64,000 nucleotides of DNA from Bog-756 sp963837805 (GTDB lineage Bacteria > Actinomycetota > Acidimicrobiia > Acidimicrobiales > RAAP-2): positions 1-64,000 of the forward strand of contig CAWIOU010000023.1 of NCBI GenBank assembly GCA_963837805.1. The letters run 5' to 3'. How positions within the stretch are numbered: position 1 is the first letter of the stretch; each line of letters begins with the position of its first letter. The notes under the pieces are model-generated. The model was not told where the DNA came from, did no database searches, and was given only the letters and a program-made list of their open reading frames with translations. Below, piece by piece: positions 41,621 through 50,524 of this stretch. Position numbers and translations under genes: made by a program.

Positions 41621-43190
41621 TCAGAGCAGCGAGGGAATGACGGCCTCCACCACGCTCGGGCCGGGTGTGGCCAGCGCGCCCGCCAACTGGTCGCTGAAGG
41701 CCTCGGCCGTGTCGGCCCTCGAGGCTTCCAGGCCGAGCCCGTTGGCCAGATGCACGAAATCGATGGAGGGACGGCCGAGGTCGAGCATCTCCCGCGCCTT
41801 CGGGCCGGCGGCACCGACGCCGACCCGGTCGAGCTCCATGTTGAGTACGGCGTAGGAATGGTTGTTGAGGAGGATGGTCGTTACGTCGAGTCCCTCCCGG
41901 GCCATCGTCCACCAGGATTGGATGGTGTAGAGCGCGCTCCCGTCGGCCTCGAGGGCGACCACCTTCCGGTCGGGCTCAGCGATTGCCGCGCCCACCGCCA
42001 CCGGCAGTCCCTGGCCGATGGCTCCCCCGCTCAGGCACAGCCAGTCGTGCGGGGGCGCTCCGGCGGTGGCACCCGGCGCGAAGAGCCCCGAGGTGTTCCC
42101 TTCGTCGGAGACGATGGCCCCTTCGGGCAGCAGGGCACCCAGCGCCTGGCACACACTCTGGGCGGTGAGAGGGCCGGAGGGAAGGTCGGGCCTGGCCGTC
42201 GGTTGATGCACGGCGGTGCCGCGGGGGGCGGACACCAGATCGGCCAGTTCGGTCACCGCCGCCAGCACGTCATCGGCGGCGCCGGCGACCCGATGGACGG
42301 TGCACCCGTCGGGCACCAGGTCGCTGGGGCGCCCCGGGTAGGCGAAGAAGGACACCGGTGACGCCGCGTCCACGAGGACGAGGTGCCGGACGCCCTCCAG
42401 CTGCATGGCGGTGAATTCGGCCAGGTAGGCCAGACGCTCGACCATGGGCCGGCCCGCTCCGCGTTCGCAGGCGGGCCGGGAAGGTCTCGCCCAGCAGCTT
42501 CGCGCCGGTGGCCGTGGCAATGTCCGCGGCCACCTCCAGGGCGGCGCCCGAACAGGCCCGGCCGCCGACCAGAATGGCCGCCGGCTCACCGGAGCGCAGG
42601 GCTTTGGCGACGGGAGTGATGGCCGCGTGGTCGAATCCGTCTCCCGCTTCTGACGGTCCGGTCGGCATCGGGCCGGTCAGGACCGTCCCACCCTCGGACC
42701 ACGACACGTCGGCGGGAAGGATCAAGGTCGCCACCGAGCCGGGAGGGCTGATGGCAGCGGCCAGGGCCGACACGGCGTCGCCGCTCAGTCCGGCTGTCGA
42801 CTCGGACGTGCGCACGAACGTCGACACGTTCCGGGCCACGGTCTCGATGTCGGACTGGAGCTGCGCGTCGTACGGGCGGTGGGAGATGGCGTGATCGCCC
42901 ACGATGTTGACCACCGGGCTGCGGGCCCGTCGGGCATTGTGGAGATTGGCCAGGCCGTTGCCGAGCCCGGGACCGAGGTGGAGCAGGGTCACCGCCGGCC
43001 GCCCGGCCATGCGGGCGTACCCGTCAGCAGCCCCGGTGGCCACACCCTCGAAGAGGGCCAGGACGCTGCGCATGGCCGGCACATCGTCGAGGGCGGCCAC
43101 GAAGTGCATCTCCGAGGTGCCGGGATTCATGAAACAGGTGTCGACCCCGTGGGCCGTGAGCGTGCGGATGAGTGCCTGGGCCCCGTTCAC
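41621..43190 (-). CDS. Acetolactate synthase/MdlC-like ThDP enzyme, one frameshift
   Basis: GTG at 43190 overlaps the stop of glcD (GTGA). The frame reads GAQALIRTLTAHGVDTCFMNPGTSEMHFVAAL, with the catalytic Glu in LFEGVATGAADGYARMAG, then a middle domain. After an extra C near 42475 (CGCCTGCG) it continues CERGAGRPMVERLAYLAEF to the PP domain EADGSALYTIQSWWTMAREGLDVTTILLNN, ending at 41621. Repaired length is about 522. The retained Glu argues against a glyoxylate-carboligase type, which lacks it. The substrate is a 2-oxoacid of unknown identity, perhaps the product of the coupled GlcD enzyme. Confidence 0.82.
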
Positions 43191-44587
43191 CGGACGTCTC
43201 CCGGCTCCGGCACCAGATCGAAGATGGTGCCCGGGTTCAGGATGCCTCGCGGATCGAAGGCGGCCTTGATCCGGCGCATGAGGTCGAGTTTGACCGGGTC
43301 CTCGAGCTCGGCCAGGTACGACCGCTTCTCGGTGCCGATCCCGTGTTCGCCGGAGATGGCACCGCCGAGTGACACCCCGGAGCTGATGATGTCGTGCAGG
43401 AGTCGTCCCCGCACCTCGGGATCGGCCTGCCAGACCGACAGGTGGACGTTGCCGTCCCCGGCGTGGCCACACCCGACGACCAACGAGGAGGTGTCCGAGG
43501 CCAGTTGGCCGACGGCCCGGAGGAACGTAGGGATCGATGCCCTGGGCACCACGACGTCCACGATGTCATCGGCACCGTTGGCCTTGGACGCCCAGAAGGC
43601 CCGTTCCCGGGCGGCCACGAGTTGCGCTCCGGCCTGGTCGGGCAACACGTACACGTCCAGCGCGCCCAGTCGTGCGATCAATTCGGCGAGAGCCTGGGTG
43701 TCTTCCTCGAGGCGATCCTGGTGATGGTTCTCGAGGACGATCACCAGATAGGCCAGCGCCTCCTCTTTGACGGCAGCGGGGATTCCGAGGTCGATGCCGG
43801 CGTTGGCGGTGATACCGGCCATCGACACCAGGTCGATGTACTCGACTAGCAGCGGGCCCACCCCGCTGGCCACGATCGGGGGAACCGCCCCGGCCACGTC
43901 CTCGATGGAGGCGAACGGCGCCAGCAGCGTGGCATGGTGCTCGGGTCGCGGGTGCAGCCGGAGCGTGGCCCGGGTGACCAGGGCCAGGGTGCCCTCCGAT
44001 CCCACCACCAGCTGGGTCAGGTCGTACCCGCTGGTCGACTTCACGAACTTTCCCCCGGCGGTGATCACCTCGCCGGTACCGAGGACGGCCTCGATGCCCA
44101 GGACATGCTGTCGGGTCACGCCGTACTTGACCGCCCGCATCCCGCCGGCGTTCGTGGCGACGTTGCCTCCCAGCGAGGCCGACTGCTCACCGGGGAAGAC
44201 CGGGTAGATGAGACCGTGGGGCACAAGGGCGGCGTCGAGCTCGGCCAGCGTCACACCGGGCTCGACCACGGCCACATGGTTGGCCACGTCGATCTCGAGG
44301 ATCCGGGACATGCGTTCGAACGACACGATCACCCCGTCGGCCAAGGGGATGCACCCACCGGACAATCCGGTGCCAGACCCACGCGGGGTGAGAGGAATCC
44401 CTGCCTCCGCCGCCGCCCTCACCACGGCGGCGACCTCGGCGGTCGAACCCGGACGCACCACGGCCCGCGGTCGCACCGGCGTGCCGCTGAGGGCCTCGTC
44501 GTGGGTGTCCTCCTCCTTGACGTCGCACCCGAGATCGATGTTTGCGGCACCGACGATCCCGGTCAGCAGGTCGTCGATCACCTCCAT
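43187..44587 (-). CDS. FAD-linked 2-hydroxyacid oxidase, GlcD family
   Basis: The protein of about 466 residues has the PCMH-type FAD domain (RPRAVVRPGSTAEVAAVVRAAAEAGIPLTPRGSGTGLSGGC; PGEQSASLGGNVATNAGGMRAVKYGVTR) and the C-terminal GHAGDGNVHLSVW then GAISGEHGIGTEKRSYL. It oxidises glycolate or D-lactate-type 2-hydroxyacids. GlcE and GlcF partners are absent. ATG 44587 is preferred; the frame extends to 44650. A TAGCGT box at 44637-44632 and GAAGAGGAG further down could serve expression. It is coupled by GTGA to the downstream ThDP enzyme. Confidence 0.87.
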   Translation of the reverse strand: MEVIDDLLTGIVGAANIDLGCDVKEEDTHDEALSGTPVRPRAVVRPGSTAEVAAVVRAAAEAGIPLTPRGSGTGLSGGCIPLADGVIVSFERMSRILEIDVANHVAVVEPGVTLAELDAALVPHGLIYPVFPGEQSASLGGNVATNAGGMRAVKYGVTRQHVLGIEAVLGTGEVITAGGKFVKSTSGYDLTQLVVGSEGTLALVTRATLRLHPRPEHHATLLAPFASIEDVAGAVPPIVASGVGPLLVEYIDLVSMAGITANAGIDLGIPAAVKEEALAYLVIVLENHHQDRLEEDTQALAELIARLGALDVYVLPDQAGAQLVAARERAFWASKANGADDIVDVVVPRASIPTFLRAVGQLASDTSSLVVGCGHAGDGNVHLSVWQADPEVRGRLLHDIISSGVSLGGAISGEHGIGTEKRSYLAELEDPVKLDLMRRIKAAFDPRGILNPGTIFDLVPEPGDVR

Positions 44588-44665
44588 GACGGGCCGGTCA
44601 TCGCACACTCCTCTTCGGATGGTCCGCCCGTACGCTACCCCCTCGCTCATCGGGGATGAAGTGGA

Positions 44666-46183
44666 TCAGCTGGTCGAATCGGAGGCGGCCGAGCCGAGCG
44701 TGAGGGGCGCGGCATCGAGGGCACAGTGGAAGCTCTCGGCCGGCGCGTGCCGCTCCTCGGCGGCCCTGTCCGGTCGGGACCGGGCCGGGTTGCGGATCCC
44801 GAGGGCGGCCACCACGCCGGCGACGACACAGAGGCCTCCGCTGATCAGCACCGCGTTTCGGAACCCGTTCGACAATTGGGCCGGATGGAGATAGCTGGTC
44901 CCGGAAATCCCGGCGAGGGCGGGGAGGACGGCCACGGCGATGAGCCCTCCGATTCTGGCCACGTCGTTGTTGACCGCCGAGGCCAGGCCGGAATGCTGGG
45001 CGGACACGGCGCCGAGGGCGGTGGCCGTCAACGGTGCCACGGTGATGGCAAGCCCCAACCCGAAGACGAGCACCGCCGGCAGCACGCCCGACGCGTACGA
45101 GGAGTCGGTGGTGACGCGACCGAGGAGCGCCAGCCCGGCACCGACCACCACCGGACCGACACTCATCTGCAGGCGGGGTCCGATCCTGGTGGCCAGGCGA
45201 CCCGACCTCGCCGACAGCAGCAGCATGACGATGGTCAGGGGCAGCAGCGCCACCCCCGACTCGAGCGGTGAATACCCATCGGCCACCTGGAGCTGCACCG
45301 GCAGGAGGAAGAGCACGCCGCCCAGGGCGGCGTAGACGATGAAGGTGACCGCATTGGTGATGGTGAACTGGCGGACCCTGAAGACGGCGAACGGGAGCAT
45401 CGGCGCCGGAGAGGACCGCTCCACGAGCACGAAGGCGAATCCGGAGACGATGCCGCCGGCCAGCATGGCGATGACCGCCGGAGTGCTCCAACCGAGTGAC
45501 GGCCCTTCGATCAGGGCAAAGGTCACGCCGGCCAGCGCAAGGGTGGCCAGTGCCGCTCCGGCTAGGTCGATGCGCCCGCTGGCGTTGGGGTCGTGTGACT
45601 CGGGGACGTGCCGGACGGACAGCAGGAGCACGACCGCACCGACAGGGACATTGACCAGGAAGATGAGGCGCCACGACGCGGCGGCGATCAAGTAGCCGCC
45701 GAGGAGGGGTCCGGCAGCCGTGGCCACGCCGCCGAGCCCCGACCACGAGCCGATCACCCGGCCACGGTCGTCGGGGTCGAACGAGGCCTGCAGGATGGCC
45801 AGGCTCCCCGGGGTCAGCAACGCCGCGCCGACCCCCTGGAGCACGCGGGTGCCGATCAGGACGGCGGTCCCGGGGGCCAGGGCGCAGGCGGCCGAGGAGA
45901 CGACGAACCAGACCACCCCCAGGGAGAAGATCCGCCGTCGGCCGTAGTGGTCCCCGAGCGATCCGCCGAGGAGGAGCAGCGAGGCCAACGTGAGGGTGTA
46001 GCCGGTGACCACCCACTGGAGCGCACCGAGCGATGCGTGGAAGTCACGGCCGATGGTGGGAAGGGCGATGCCGACGACGGTGGCGTCGATCGACGCCATT
46101 GCCGAGCCGAGCACGGTGGCGACCAGGACCCAGCGCGCCGCCGGTGTTCCGGCGCGCAGCAGGGGGGCGGGCTGATCGCTCAG
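44666..46183 (-). CDS. MFS transporter, DHA2 (EmrB/QacA) family
   Basis: About 14 membrane segments with ASIDATVVGIALPTIGRDF (TM1), WVVTGYTLTLASLLLLGGSLGDHYGRRR (A motif) and TRVLQGVGAALLTPGSLAIL. GTG 46114 would cut TM1 (WVLVATVLGSAMASIDATVV) in half, so the true start lies upstream. A CTG at 46183 (LSDQPAPLLRAG) or a nearby frameshift are the options, as no ATG/GTG/TTG is in frame before the small upstream gene. Likely drug or solute:H+ antiport. Confidence 0.85.
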   Translation of the reverse strand: MSDQPAPLLRAGTPAARWVLVATVLGSAMASIDATVVGIALPTIGRDFHASLGALQWVVTGYTLTLASLLLLGGSLGDHYGRRRIFSLGVVWFVVSSAACALAPGTAVLIGTRVLQGVGAALLTPGSLAILQASFDPDDRGRVIGSWSGLGGVATAAGPLLGGYLIAAASWRLIFLVNVPVGAVVLLLSVRHVPESHDPNASGRIDLAGAALATLALAGVTFALIEGPSLGWSTPAVIAMLAGGIVSGFAFVLVERSSPAPMLPFAVFRVRQFTITNAVTFIVYAALGGVLFLLPVQLQVADGYSPLESGVALLPLTIVMLLLSARSGRLATRIGPRLQMSVGPVVVGAGLALLGRVTTDSSYASGVLPAVLVFGLGLAITVAPLTATALGAVSAQHSGLASAVNNDVARIGGLIAVAVLPALAGISGTSYLHPAQLSNGFRNAVLISGGLCVVAGVVAALGIRNPARSRPDRAAEERHAPAESFHCALDAAPLTLGSAASDSTS

Positions 46184-46205
46184 ACGGGCCGACCCGAAGC
46201 GGGGC

Positions 46206-46358
46206 TCAACGAACCCTTCGGGGAATGACCGCCCCGATGAGCCAGAAGAGGGGGATGAAGAGGCCGATGATGAACATGACCCAGTGCCCCTTGCGGAGGG
46301 ACATGATCCCGAGCGTGATCAACAGGACCACATAGATCACTCCAAAAATGAACACCAT
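46206..46358 (-). CDS. 50-residue membrane protein
   Basis: ATG at 46358 has GAGGAG eight bases upstream. The product is almost entirely two membrane helices (VFIFGVIYVVLLITLGIM and VMFIIGLFIPLFWLIGAVI), joined by SLRKGHW and ending PRRVR. The pattern of a short Lys/His loop between two helices recurs in small actinobacterial membrane proteins. It directly precedes the MFS exporter and may be co-transcribed as a small accessory subunit. That role is inference. Confidence 0.72.
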   Translation of the reverse strand: MVFIFGVIYVVLLITLGIMSLRKGHWVMFIIGLFIPLFWLIGAVIPRRVR

Positions 46359-46493
46359 CAAGCACTCCTCTCCCGTCAGGCCTTGATGAAACCCCGGGAA
46401 GCAACACGCTAACGCCTTGACGGTGGCATCGCCCCGATTCCCACTGCCTGGCGGCCGGGCCCCGGTCGGCGATCGTTTGGGCCGGTCAGAGCC

Positions 46494-46521
46494 TAAAGCT
46501 CACGCCTAGTCAGGTCGATGA
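46494..46521 (+). promoter_or_regulatory. Possible sigma28/WhiG-like promoter before the GGDEF gene
   Basis: TAAAG at 46494 and GTCGATGA at 46514-46521 resemble the FliA/WhiG consensus (TAAA-N15-GCCGATAA), with spacing 16. GTG 46529 follows the -10 by seven bases, again a leaderless layout. The spacing is one base off, so this is tentative. Confidence 0.3.
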
Positions 46522-46528
46522 ATCTCCC

Positions 46529-48196
46529 GTGCCGGACCACGAGCAAACCTTGGCCAGGCTGCTCGAGGAGTTGCCTGACGCAGCGATCACCATTGACTCG
46601 CAGGGCAGGGTCATGTGGGGAAACCGTGCCGCCGAATCTCTCTTCGGCCGGACCCGGGCCGAGTCGATCGGGATGTCCGGGCTCGATTTCATCCACCCCG
46701 ACGACCTCGAGCTGGTCCTCCTCTCCTTGCTGAGCATCCACGGGAAGGTGGTCGGGTCGCCCATCGAGGTGCGTTTGGCCACGCCGGCAGGATGGCGGCT
46801 GGTGGAGTTGGTCGGCACCCCGGTGTCGTGGTTCGCCGAGGGCGCCGTGCTCCTTTCCCTTCGGGATCTGACCGAGCGCAGGCGCTTCGAGGTGGCACAC
46901 GACCACGACGCCCGACTCCGGTCTCTCGTTCAGAACTCCTGCTCGATCACCATGCTCGTCTCGTCGGAAGGCATCGTCGAATCCGTCTCCGGAGCGCTCA
47001 CCCGCCTGTTGGGGCACGATCCGGAGCTCGTCGAGGGACGGCTGCTGGCTGCACTGGTCACCGAGCCCGATCGACCGACGCTCCAGGCGGCCTTCGAATG
47101 CGCAGCCACGGGGGCGACGGCGGCCAATCCGGTGACGGTCAGGTTGGCCCTCCAGCACCACGGGAGCGGCGAGGCGATGCCGTTCGAGCTGGCGCTGGTC
47201 AACCTCATCGATGATCCGACCGTCGGCGGGTACGTCATCTCCGGCCATGACGTCACCACCCAAATGCGCACCGAGTTCGAGGTCCGAAAGGCGGTGTCAC
47301 TGCTGACGGCCACGCTGGATTCGACCGCCGACGGGATCGTCGTCGTCGACGGTTCGGGCCGGATCGTCAGCTGCAATCGTCGCTTCTCCGAGATGCTGCG
47401 GTTGCCCAGTCCGATCGGGGCGGTCCGTGATACCGCCGGGGTCAGCGCCTTCTTCCGCGACAAGCTGGTCCAGCCCGATTTGTTCCTGACCAAGCTGGCC
47501 GAGTTGGCCACCAACAAAGAGGCGGACAGTAGCGACGTGCTCGAGTTCGTCGACGGTCGTGTCTATGAATGCGTCTCGATGCCCCAGCGTGTGGATGGTC
47601 AGGTCGTCGGCCGGGTCTGGAGTCTCCGTGACACCACCGACCGGAAGCAACTCGAAGAACGGCTCTCACACCAGGCGTTTCACGACTCCCTGACCGGCTT
47701 GGGCAATCGGGCGCTCTTCCAGGACCGACTCCAGCATGCCATCGCCCGCACCGAGCGCACCCACAATCAACTGGCCGTGCTCTTCCTCGATGTGGACAAC
47801 TTCAAAGTTGTCAACGACACCCTCGGGCACTCCGCAGGGGACGCTCTCTTGCAGGCAACGGCCGAGGTCCTGGTCAGTTGCCTACGGGAGTCGGATACCG
47901 CGGCACGACTGGGGGGCGACGAGTTCGGCATCCTGCTCGAAGAGGTCGGTGACCGCCGTGAGGTGGTGCGCCTGGTCGAACGCATCCTCATCGCGGCGCG
48001 GCGACCGTTCGCAGTCGGCGGCCAGGTGGTGACGACGACGGTCAGCATCGGGATCACGTTCCACATGCCTGGCATCTCGAGCGACCAGCTCCTGCGCAAC
48101 GCCGACCGTGCCATGTACGCGGCCAAGGAGCGGGGACGGAACCGCTTTGCCGAGTTCGAGGACGGAATGACCGCCACCTCCATGGCGGTCCGCTGA
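46529..48196 (+). CDS. Soluble PAS-PAS-PAS-GGDEF diguanylate cyclase
   Basis: The 555-residue protein has no membrane helix. PAS domains occupy roughly residues 5-120 (LEELPDAAITIDSQGRVMWGNRAAESLFGRT), 130-245 and 255-375 (LTATLDSTADGIVVVDGSGRIVSCNRRFSEML). The GGDEF domain at 385-545 has DSLTGLGNRALFQDRL, LFLDVDNFKVVNDTLGHSAGD, an intact GGDEF and the I-site RESD five residues before it. It should make c-di-GMP with product inhibition. GTG 46529 is the chosen start. A second c-di-GMP protein is at 24563-26879. Confidence 0.9.
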   Translation: MPDHEQTLARLLEELPDAAITIDSQGRVMWGNRAAESLFGRTRAESIGMSGLDFIHPDDLELVLLSLLSIHGKVVGSPIEVRLATPAGWRLVELVGTPVSWFAEGAVLLSLRDLTERRRFEVAHDHDARLRSLVQNSCSITMLVSSEGIVESVSGALTRLLGHDPELVEGRLLAALVTEPDRPTLQAAFECAATGATAANPVTVRLALQHHGSGEAMPFELALVNLIDDPTVGGYVISGHDVTTQMRTEFEVRKAVSLLTATLDSTADGIVVVDGSGRIVSCNRRFSEMLRLPSPIGAVRDTAGVSAFFRDKLVQPDLFLTKLAELATNKEADSSDVLEFVDGRVYECVSMPQRVDGQVVGRVWSLRDTTDRKQLEERLSHQAFHDSLTGLGNRALFQDRLQHAIARTERTHNQLAVLFLDVDNFKVVNDTLGHSAGDALLQATAEVLVSCLRESDTAARLGGDEFGILLEEVGDRREVVRLVERILIAARRPFAVGGQVVTTTVSIGITFHMPGISSDQLLRNADRAMYAAKERGRNRFAEFEDGMTATSMAVR

Positions 48197-48249
48197 TGTC
48201 GCGGGCCTGACCACCTGAACCCGTCCCGACGGGGCGCCGGCTCCGCGGT

Positions 48250-48558
48250 TCACTCGGCCGGGTGACCGGTGGCTGATTTGTCGAACAACCGGTGCTGCTC
48301 GGGGAACTTCTGTGCGTGCAAGGCGCTGAGGCGGGCATGCTCGGCCGGAGTGGCGTGCTTGTGGCAGGTCCGGTAGTGGGTTCCCTCGACCCGATGGTGC
48401 GCGATCCGCCAACAGCTCTTGCACTTGAGATGCCGGTAGGCGACGGCGATGACGGTGAAGTAGGTCAGACACGCGCCGAAGCTGGACCAGAAGGCATACC
48501 ACTGCCCGGTCTCGGGCCACCAGAGGAAATTCCAGGTGATCGCCAACGGGAACTGCAT
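48250..48558 (-). CDS. Small membrane protein with CxxC and HKH motifs
   Basis: The 102-residue protein (ATG 48558, seven bases after TAGCCT) has one membrane segment (WYAFWSSFGACLTYFTVIAVAYRHL). It is followed by KCKSCWRIAHHRVEGTHYRTCHKHATPAEHARLSALH. The C-x2-C..H...G(T).YRTCHKH arrangement suggests a metal-binding cytoplasmic knuckle. Proteins of this type occur widely in actinobacteria and, to my memory, in their phages. Function unknown. Confidence 0.75.
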   Translation of the reverse strand: MQFPLAITWNFLWWPETGQWYAFWSSFGACLTYFTVIAVAYRHLKCKSCWRIAHHRVEGTHYRTCHKHATPAEHARLSALHAQKFPEQHRLFDKSATGHPAE

Positions 48559-48565
48559 GGGCCGA

Positions 48566-48571
48566 AGGCTA
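48566..48571 (-). promoter_or_regulatory. Leaderless-type -10 box (TAGCCT) for the small CxxC membrane protein
   Basis: TAGCCT on the minus strand lies seven bases before ATG 48558. This excludes longer upstream reading of the frame. Confidence 0.5.
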
Positions 48572-48635
48572 CTTGGCCACCATCCGATCAACGTTGACCA
48601 TCGATCGATGCCCGGGTTGGCGACGAGGTGACGGC

Positions 48636-48641
48636 TAGCGT
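48636..48641 (+). promoter_or_regulatory. Leaderless-type -10 box (TAGCGT) for the K+ channel gene
   Basis: TAGCGT lies six bases before GTG 48648. Confidence 0.5.
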
Positions 48642-48647
48642 TGGCCC

Positions 48648-49631
48648 GTGGAGGATTCGCCCGGTCCGATGGCCACTCCGAACGCGAACGGATCGGAGAG
48701 ACGATCGGCCTCTCTCGAACGGATCCAACGCCTCGAGAAGCTGGAGCAGGAGCGGCTCGACGAGAAGGCACGCAAGGAGGAGAAGCGGCGCCAACTGATC
48801 GCCCAGGGCAAGCCGGTCGGTGGTCGTCACGATCTCGTCGACCGCATCGAGTACCTCACCAAGTACCCGATGGCCGTTTTGGGCCTGGCCTGGTTGGTCA
48901 TCGCCATCGTCGTCCTGTCCACGGATATCGACAGTTCGGCATCGACCGGGCTCGTGGCCACGCTGTTCGCCCTCTGGGCCATCCTGCTGGTGGAGTACCT
49001 GATCCGCCTGGTGGTCACCCCGGACCGTCGCGGCTACCTCAGGCGCCGGTGGGTGGAGCCGGCGACCGTGGTGATTCCTCCCCTCCAGGGGTGGCACCTG
49101 GTGGGGATCGAGAGGATGTCGATCCTCGTGCGCGAGGGCGAACTCCGGGTGGAGACCATCCTCAAGCACCACAGCCTCTTCCGCGTCCTCATCGCCGCCG
49201 CGGTCACCCTCGTACTCGGGGCCTGGCTGGTCCTCCTCTTCGAGGAGAACGCCAAGGGGGGCAACATCCACAACTACCCCGACGCACTGTGGTGGGCCGT
49301 CGTCACCGTGACGACCGTGGGCTACGGGGATCGGTTCCCGGTGACCGGCGGGGGACGCGTGGTGGCCGTGGTCCTCATGCTGGTCGGGATCGGGTTGATC
49401 GGCGTCCTCACCGCCACCGTCGCCTCGGTGTTCATCAAGGAGCACACCGACGCCACCAAGGAGGAGTACAAGAAGGGCCACGCCGATCTGGGGGAACAAC
49501 TGGCGGTCATCAGGGATCGCCTCGTCGACATCGAGCGACGGCTCGGCGCCGCGCCGGCCGAGCAGACGGCCGGGGAATCGGCCGGGGAATCGGCCGGGGC
49601 CGCCGGCGGCCACCCCGGGAACGGCCCCTAG
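48648..49631 (+). CDS. Voltage-gated-like potassium channel with coiled-coil ends
   Basis: The 327-residue protein has a charged helical N-terminus (RIQRLEKLEQERLDEKARKEEKRRQL), a voltage-sensor-like four-helix block (~70-200), then a pore helix and selectivity filter TVTTVGYGD near residue 222. The last inner helix is VVAVVLMLVGIGLIGVLTATVASVF. A C-terminal coiled coil (KKGHADLGEQLAVIRDRLVDIERRL) probably makes the tetramer. The filter is canonical for K+. The sequence near 49568-49600 ends in 12-base tandem repeats coding AGES. Confidence 0.88.
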   Translation: MEDSPGPMATPNANGSERRSASLERIQRLEKLEQERLDEKARKEEKRRQLIAQGKPVGGRHDLVDRIEYLTKYPMAVLGLAWLVIAIVVLSTDIDSSASTGLVATLFALWAILLVEYLIRLVVTPDRRGYLRRRWVEPATVVIPPLQGWHLVGIERMSILVREGELRVETILKHHSLFRVLIAAAVTLVLGAWLVLLFEENAKGGNIHNYPDALWWAVVTVTTVGYGDRFPVTGGGRVVAVVLMLVGIGLIGVLTATVASVFIKEHTDATKEEYKKGHADLGEQLAVIRDRLVDIERRLGAAPAEQTAGESAGESAGAAGGHPGNGP

Positions 49632-49838
49632 TCGGGCACGACCACACCTCCGACCAGGCCCGGGACCCTCCCTGCGATTCTCAGTTGCGACCCGAGGTTG
49701 CAAGCAGTAGTTTCGTGAAAGGCGGGGACCGTCAGCACCCCGGCCGCAGGGGCGGCGGCCCTGTGGTCGGAGGAGCTGGTCCTAGCGGGGCGACCTGGAA
49801 GACTCGAGACGTGTCCGATCCCGTCACCCGACCGACCG
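49632..49838. other. 207-base gap before the phosphoribosyltransferase
   Basis: This contains a possible promoter, TTGCGA (49685-49690), 17 bases, TAGTTT (49708-49713), pointing to the gene at 49839 with a leader of about 120 bases. No RNA fold or ORF stands out. Confidence 0.4.
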
Positions 49839-50495
49839 ATGCCCTTCACTGACCGCCGTCAGGCCGGAACCGTGCTGGGCGGGTGTCTGGCCCCGGCAGC
49901 GGGCGCCGATGCCGTGGTGCTGGCCCTGCCGCGTGGCGGAGTGCCCGTCGGCTACCAGGTGGCCCGGGCCATCGGTGCCCCCCTTGACGTCATCGTGGTC
50001 CGGAAGCTGGGCGTGCCGTCCCAGCCCGAGCTGGCCATGGGGGCTATCGGCGAGGACGGGGTGCGGGTGATGGACGACGAGGTGGTGTCCGCCACCCGGG
50101 TCAGACCCCAGGAGGTCGTCGCCGTCGAGGCCCGGGAGCGGACCGAACTGGATCACCGGGTGGCCCACTACCGATCGGCAGGCCCGAGAATTCCCCTGAC
50201 CGGTCGGACGGCCGTGGTCGTGGATGACGGGATCGCCACCGGCTCGACGGCCCGGGCCGCGTGCCTGGTGGCCCGGGCCCACGGCGCCCATCGGATCATC
50301 GTGGCCGTGCCGGTCGCCTCGCACCAGGCCGGGCCCGTCCTCCACGACGTCGCCGACCAGGTGATCGCGCTCGAACAGCCGGAACCCTTCGTCGCCGTGG
50401 GCCGGTGGTACCGGCATTTCGGTCAGGTGGCCGACGACGACGTCCTGACATTGCTGGCCGAGGCAGGCGGGCCACCGGGGGACGTCCGGCCCTAA
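49839..50495 (+). CDS. Phosphoribosyltransferase-domain protein
   Basis: The 218-residue protein has the type I PRTase fold: RGGVPVGYQVARAIGAPLDVIVVRKLGVPSQPELAMGAIGEDG, the PRPP loop AVVVDDGIATGSTARAA, and DQVIALEQPEPFVAVGRWYRHFGQVADDDV at the end. The EP.PF.AVG.WY..F.Q pattern marks the COG1926 group, whose substrate is unknown and which often accompanies erythromycin-esterase-like or hydrolase genes. A nucleobase salvage role cannot be claimed. ATG 49839 is the start. Confidence 0.87.
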   Translation: MPFTDRRQAGTVLGGCLAPAAGADAVVLALPRGGVPVGYQVARAIGAPLDVIVVRKLGVPSQPELAMGAIGEDGVRVMDDEVVSATRVRPQEVVAVEARERTELDHRVAHYRSAGPRIPLTGRTAVVVDDGIATGSTARAACLVARAHGAHRIIVAVPVASHQAGPVLHDVADQVIALEQPEPFVAVGRWYRHFGQVADDDVLTLLAEAGGPPGDVRP

Positions 50496-50524
50496 CGCCA
50501 CCACCGGCGCCCGGGAAAAGGTGC

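Noticed and set aside
41425..41640. Plus-strand ORF through the inverted repeat
   Set aside because: It exists only because the repeat lacks stops in that frame; no ribosome binding site and both flanking genes end there.
46440..46528. c-di-GMP riboswitch upstream of the GGDEF gene
   Set aside because: The conserved GEMM core (GGCAAACC, GACGCAAAG-type segments) is absent.
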